A stretch of DNA of 8,187 nt, taken from NCBI GenBank assembly GCA_016933985.1, contig JAFGTU010000327.1, positions 1-8,187 of the forward strand, in the 5' to 3' direction. A model generated the notes under the pieces. It saw only the letters and a program-made list of their open reading frames with translations. It was not told where the DNA came from and did not search any database. A program made the translations under genes and the position numbers. Shown one piece after another: positions 6,142-8,187 of this stretch. The stretch comes from Sedimentisphaerales bacterium (lineage in GTDB: Bacteria > Planctomycetota > Phycisphaerae > Sedimentisphaerales > Anaerobacaceae). Numbering within the stretch: position 1 is the stretch's first letter; each line of letters starts with the position of its first letter.

Positions 6142-6158
6142 CCATGGGTAGGGGTATA
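6100..6158. repeat. Right terminal inverted repeat region of the IS element
   Basis: Reverse-complemented, the outer segment reads TATACCCCTACCCA (6145-6158) and the inner segment starts AGGCGTATTTAAG (6100-6126). They mirror the left end at 11 of 14 and about 21 of 27 positions. The orfB stop at 6139-6141 lies between the two blocks, and a T7 run (6128-6134) lies next to the inner block. Confidence 0.75.
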
Positions 6159-6161
6159 CTA
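6159..6161. repeat. Target-site duplication, right copy (CTA)
   Basis: This is the matching copy of the CTA at 4843-4845, immediately outside the right terminal repeat. The host reading frame resumes directly after it at 6162. Confidence 0.75.
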
Positions 6162-6270
6162 TCCATTCCGCGAAGGCGTCGCTGTGGTAAGAAGCGGGGC
6201 AATAATAGACTCTGCGAAAGCTGAGTCATTCGGTCGTTTAGCGAGGAAGGTTGCCTACATTGATAAGTAG
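6162..6270 (+). pseudogene. WG-repeat exported protein, 3' fragment beyond the IS element
   Basis: This is the continuation of the gene broken at 4845. Read in the rejoined frame it gives YPFREGVAVVRSG, the F-x-E-G-L/V-A-V-V half of a WG repeat, and later VAYIDK, the start of the next repeat, before a TAG at 6268-6270. The codons after the TAG read GRSIW, which resembles the expected T-G-K/R-x-I/V continuation. The TAG may therefore be a premature stop in a once longer repeat protein rather than the natural end. No start codon or ribosome site serves this fragment, so it is unlikely to be translated. The assignment rests on motif match and on clean frame restoration, not on length. Confidence 0.65.
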
Positions 6271-6430
6271 GGTAGAAGTATCTGGAATTCGGGTCGGTGG
6301 CGGCGGGTCAGGCCAGCAGGCGACAGAGCTGCTCTGCGCCAAGCCGAGAAGGAGCAAGGCGCTCAGAACGCCCCGAAGCAATGCCAGCCGATTGACTTTC
6401 TATAATACTATCCCAAAAAGGGCTTGGCCG
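6271..6430. other. Non-coding stretch with GC-rich, hairpin-forming core
   Basis: No gene can be supported here. Bases 6285-6390 are much more GC-rich than the AT-rich sequence to the right. GGCG-A-CAGAG, loop CTG, CTCTGCGCC (6319-6340) forms a 9-bp stem with one bulged A. GCGCC (6336-6340) could pair instead with GGCGC (6358-6362). A minus-strand frame here contains a leucine-rich, signal-peptide-like run (ALLLLGLAQSSSVAC), but it lacks an ATG and a ribosome site. The stretch could be a dispersed repeat, a decayed gene end or a structured RNA; I see nothing that decides. Confidence 0.35.
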
Positions 6431-7552
6431 CTACTGATGCTGCGGTTCGACCTCAACAAGCTCATTGTCGCGGAAGATGTATTGCTTGTCCACCGTTCTA
6501 TCTATGAACCTATCACCGTCTTGGAGACCCAAGTTCTTATAGGTGAATGTTTCCGCCGGAATAGAATGGTTTATTTGCGAATCTTCGAAAACCATCTTTT
6601 TACTGAAGCTAAGCCCATTATTCTCTCCCATATAATTTTCATGAGTAGTTTCTTTTGGAAGATAAATACCTTGCACTAGGAGATAATCCCACGTTACTCT
6701 CTGCAAAATTGTTCCTTCAACATTAGTTGCTTCAAACAGAGTAATATTAAGACCCTTATCACCGGAGAAGAGCATTGTAGTAAAAACAATACCATCTGCC
6801 ATTTTGCCTGGTATCGTAATTCGGTGGTCAATAACACTCCCGTTTTTATGTTCTTCGACCTTCAGACTATGCCCATCGACTTTCCACTCGTCGTTTTCCT
6901 CGATATGTTCCAACACGTGATGTAACATCCTGCAAACAGGTTGCCCAGCATTAAAACTTTCCCTCGGGTCAAAAACTGCTGGTGTCTGGCAGCCAGAACA
7001 ACCTTTAAGATTTTCCTTCACGGCCTGACGACGTGTAACAACACCATCACGCATTCTATCTGCTCGAGATTTGACATAATATTCCTTTGTCAAGACTGCT
7101 CTTGTTTCGGCAGGAACCCCTTTTGTTCCTAGGTCTCTTCCTGTATCTAAGTCGATGTATTTAATTGGCTTATCAGCATAGTTGTGGGCATATATGCGTT
7201 CTTTTTCTGCGTCCAAGCAAAACTTGATTATTGTCTCGGCAGAATTCATTATGGCTCGTGGGGGTTCTCCGACATTATCAGTGCTTGATCTAAACACTTT
7301 TTCCGCAGGTTCCCCTTCGTAGATGTAAATTAATTCTGATGTCACCTCACCCTCCCATGTTTTTATTTGCTTATAGTTATCTTGGGCTGCATCCCTTAAC
7401 ACATTTAGAATTCTCGGAATTTCATTAATATCTACCGGATGAAACCTGCCAAGAGTTTGATTCAATTGTTCTTCTGCCTCGACAAGGCCGCATGAAGCGC
7501 ATAAAATGGCGGCAAAAATGGTTGTTACACTATCTATTATCCTTGCATTCAT
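6431..7552 (-). CDS. Exported protein of unknown function (373 aa)
   Basis: I do not recognise a named family. The N-terminus (MNARIIDSVTTIFAAILCAS, then CGLVEA|EE) looks like a signal peptide, cleaved either after VEA at residue 26 or as a lipoprotein at Cys18 or Cys21. The remainder is hydrophilic, without other membrane segments, and rich in alternating beta-like strands, loosely reminiscent of LolA/LolB-like half-barrel proteins. A GCSGC motif (184-188) gives a C-x-x-C. The C-terminal stretch IPAETFTYKNLGLQDGDRFIDR (331-352) recalls, from memory only, endings seen in planctomycete exported hypotheticals. The ATG at 7550-7552 has a GAG-containing site about 9 nt upstream. It lies 71 bp downstream of the cysteine-rich gene on the same strand and could share its transcript. 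Base composition is AT-richer than the left half of the window. Confidence 0.7.
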   Translation of the reverse strand: MNARIIDSVTTIFAAILCASCGLVEAEEQLNQTLGRFHPVDINEIPRILNVLRDAAQDNYKQIKTWEGEVTSELIYIYEGEPAEKVFRSSTDNVGEPPRAIMNSAETIIKFCLDAEKERIYAHNYADKPIKYIDLDTGRDLGTKGVPAETRAVLTKEYYVKSRADRMRDGVVTRRQAVKENLKGCSGCQTPAVFDPRESFNAGQPVCRMLHHVLEHIEENDEWKVDGHSLKVEEHKNGSVIDHRITIPGKMADGIVFTTMLFSGDKGLNITLFEATNVEGTILQRVTWDYLLVQGIYLPKETTHENYMGENNGLSFSKKMVFEDSQINHSIPAETFTYKNLGLQDGDRFIDRTVDKQYIFRDNELVEVEPQHQ

Positions 7553-7623
7553 AATTCAACTCGCTTTCAAAACATCTGTTCAGAACACACACATCATTTT
7601 TTAACCAACGGATTCCTATTCAG

Positions 7624-8187
7624 TCACCAATATCCACAGGCATGATGGATTACATAAACGTCTTCTCCTTCGAAACTCGCATCTTTTTTGCATGGGATAC
7701 AATACCAATATTCACCGCCCGGTTGACATGCTACTCCTCCAGGTGCGCCTTCCTCCGAGCCACAAACACCAAATATCAAAGGCTCTTCTCTGCACTTGTA
7801 TTCCGTGTAGCAAAGAACGTCGTCCTGTCGTGCACACTCACCCGGGCATCCACCTGTACAACCATGATTTATATTTCCCGTATATTCTCTGAACGTGACA
7901 TCCATACAGTGAGGTCCAAGGATTCCTCCTGCACATCCAGGGCATGGGTAATCGTCACCATTATCAACATCACAATGACCCGTTGGCTCTGTATCAACAC
8001 ACTCATCATGGCAAAGATGGTCTGCGAGGCAACACCATTGGTCATAAGAACAACAGGTTCCATAACAACAGTGTTTATTAGGGTCGCCGCCACAGATTCG
8101 GCAGGCGCCGCTACAGCAGGGACTACAGGTCTCACATTCACCATCAACGCACTCTTCACATGAGTCGCAGTCCCCGTCGTCCTCGCA
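7624..8187 (-). CDS. Cysteine-rich exported protein, C-terminal part (start lies beyond the window)
   Basis: The minus-strand frame ending in TGA at 7624-7626 is open to the window edge and gives 187 residues, of which 32 are Cys (about 17%). The first 63 residues hold spaced cysteines (C-x5-C-x2-C-x2-C-x4-C-x2-C), then four CC doublets within about 30 residues (about 8029-8118), including HCCYGTCCSYDQWCC. This recalls granulin-like stacked-hairpin or knottin modules held by disulfides. An acidic linker (CDVDNGDDYPCPGC) leads to a second domain with ten more cysteines and an aromatic C-terminus (HHACGYW). Such density implies an oxidising location, so the protein is surely exported, but its signal peptide is outside the window. 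An internal ATG at 7903-7905 would cut the protein in the middle of its cysteine framework and is rejected as the start. No family is recognised with confidence. Confidence 0.75.
   Translation of the reverse strand, partial: CEDDGDCDSCEECVDGECETCSPCCSGACRICGGDPNKHCCYGTCCSYDQWCCLADHLCHDECVDTEPTGHCDVDNGDDYPCPGCAGGILGPHCMDVTFREYTGNINHGCTGGCPGECARQDDVLCYTEYKCREEPLIFGVCGSEEGAPGGVACQPGGEYWYCIPCKKDASFEGEDVYVIHHACGYW

Larger units (their letters stand above)
4846..6158 (+). mobile_element. IS3-family insertion sequence, 1313 bp, complete
   Basis: The element has imperfect terminal inverted repeats, overlapping orfA and orfB in the usual IS3-family arrangement, and a CTA target duplication. The outer 14 bp (4846-4859 against 6145-6158) match at 11 positions. 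An inner block (4879-4904 against 6100-6126) matches at about 21 of 27 aligned positions, with one gap. The 1313-bp size is normal for the family. Transposition in IS3 elements goes through a figure-eight and a circular intermediate made by an OrfAB fusion protein. The DDE catalytic residues are intact, so the copy may still be functional if the A9 frame junction can be crossed. The ends are TATA...TATA in this delineation rather than the common TG...CA. The clean junctions and preserved duplication point to a fairly recent insertion. Confidence 0.9.

Noticed and set aside
6042..6158. Hairpin and T7 run as a rho-independent terminator of the IS
   Set aside because: The T7 run (6128-6134) is almost 40 bp beyond the stem, too far to act with it.
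6392..6406. TTGACT and TATAAT close together on the plus strand
   Set aside because: Only 3 bp separate them, so they cannot form a sigma70 promoter, and no plus-strand gene follows.
6251..6679. Plus-strand open frame of 142 codons from 6251
   Set aside because: It runs from the GC-rich patch into the antisense of the 373-residue gene, changes composition midway, and shows no motif or ribosome site.
7869..8159. Minus-strand 96-residue frame starting MKSALMVNVRP, with no stop
   Set aside because: It is the shifted-frame shadow of the cysteine-rich protein. The other frame is open across the whole stretch with regular cysteine spacing, while this one is hydrophobic only because TGT/TGC codons read out of frame.
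7642..8163. Plus-strand open frame of 173 codons
   Set aside because: It lies opposite the cysteine-rich gene; its Thr/Ala/Val richness is what the complement of Cys and Gly codons produces.

Overview
The window looks like bacterial chromosome from an anaerobic or facultative lineage. Several gene families in it recur in Planctomycetota (Phycisphaerae/Sedimentisphaerales-like genomes): a YchF-like GTPase with altered G motifs, a class I fumarase subunit, a lipoprotein-type glutaminyl cyclase, and secreted cysteine-rich or WG-repeat proteins. The lineage is inferred from gene content only; there is no rRNA or other decisive marker.

Left part (1-4596), ordinary metabolic and housekeeping genes. 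A minus-strand cluster runs from right to left: fumarate hydratase beta subunit (1970-2500), a YchF-like GTPase (887-1957) and a plant-type glutaminyl-peptide cyclotransferase (75-875). The gaps are 12 and 11 bp, so co-transcription is likely. Divergent from it is precorrin-2 dehydrogenase/sirohydrochlorin ferrochelatase (2632-3279). That gene converges on ribosomal protein bL21 (3285-3614, minus), which has a good sigma70-type promoter at 3664-3692. Divergent from bL21 is a fold-type IV aminotransferase close to D-amino-acid transaminase (3766-4596).

Middle (4607-6270), the clearest structural event in the window. A complete IS3-family insertion sequence (4846-6158, 1313 bp) sits inside a small secreted WG-repeat gene. 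The element has imperfect terminal inverted repeats, orfA, a DD(35)E orfB, and a 3-bp CTA target duplication. Removing the element and one CTA copy rejoins the host gene in frame and restores a WG repeat. The transposase frames meet at an A9 run, but orfB lies in the +1 frame relative to orfA, not the -1 frame usual for IS3 elements. The rejoined host gene also stops at an in-frame TAG inside its next WG repeat, so it may have been damaged twice.

Right part (6271-8187), AT-richer accessory sequence. A short GC-rich, hairpin-forming stretch (about 6285-6390) has no assignable gene. Two minus-strand genes follow that probably encode exported proteins. One is a 373-residue protein of unknown function with a signal peptide (6431-7552). 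The other, upstream of it, is the C-terminal 187 residues of a protein that is about 17% cysteine, with a run of CC doublets resembling granulin-like disulfide-rich modules. That frame is open to the right edge, so its start lies outside the window. The cysteine-rich protein with its unknown exported neighbour is the best candidate for something undescribed. No CRISPR array, tRNA, rRNA or known defence system was seen.
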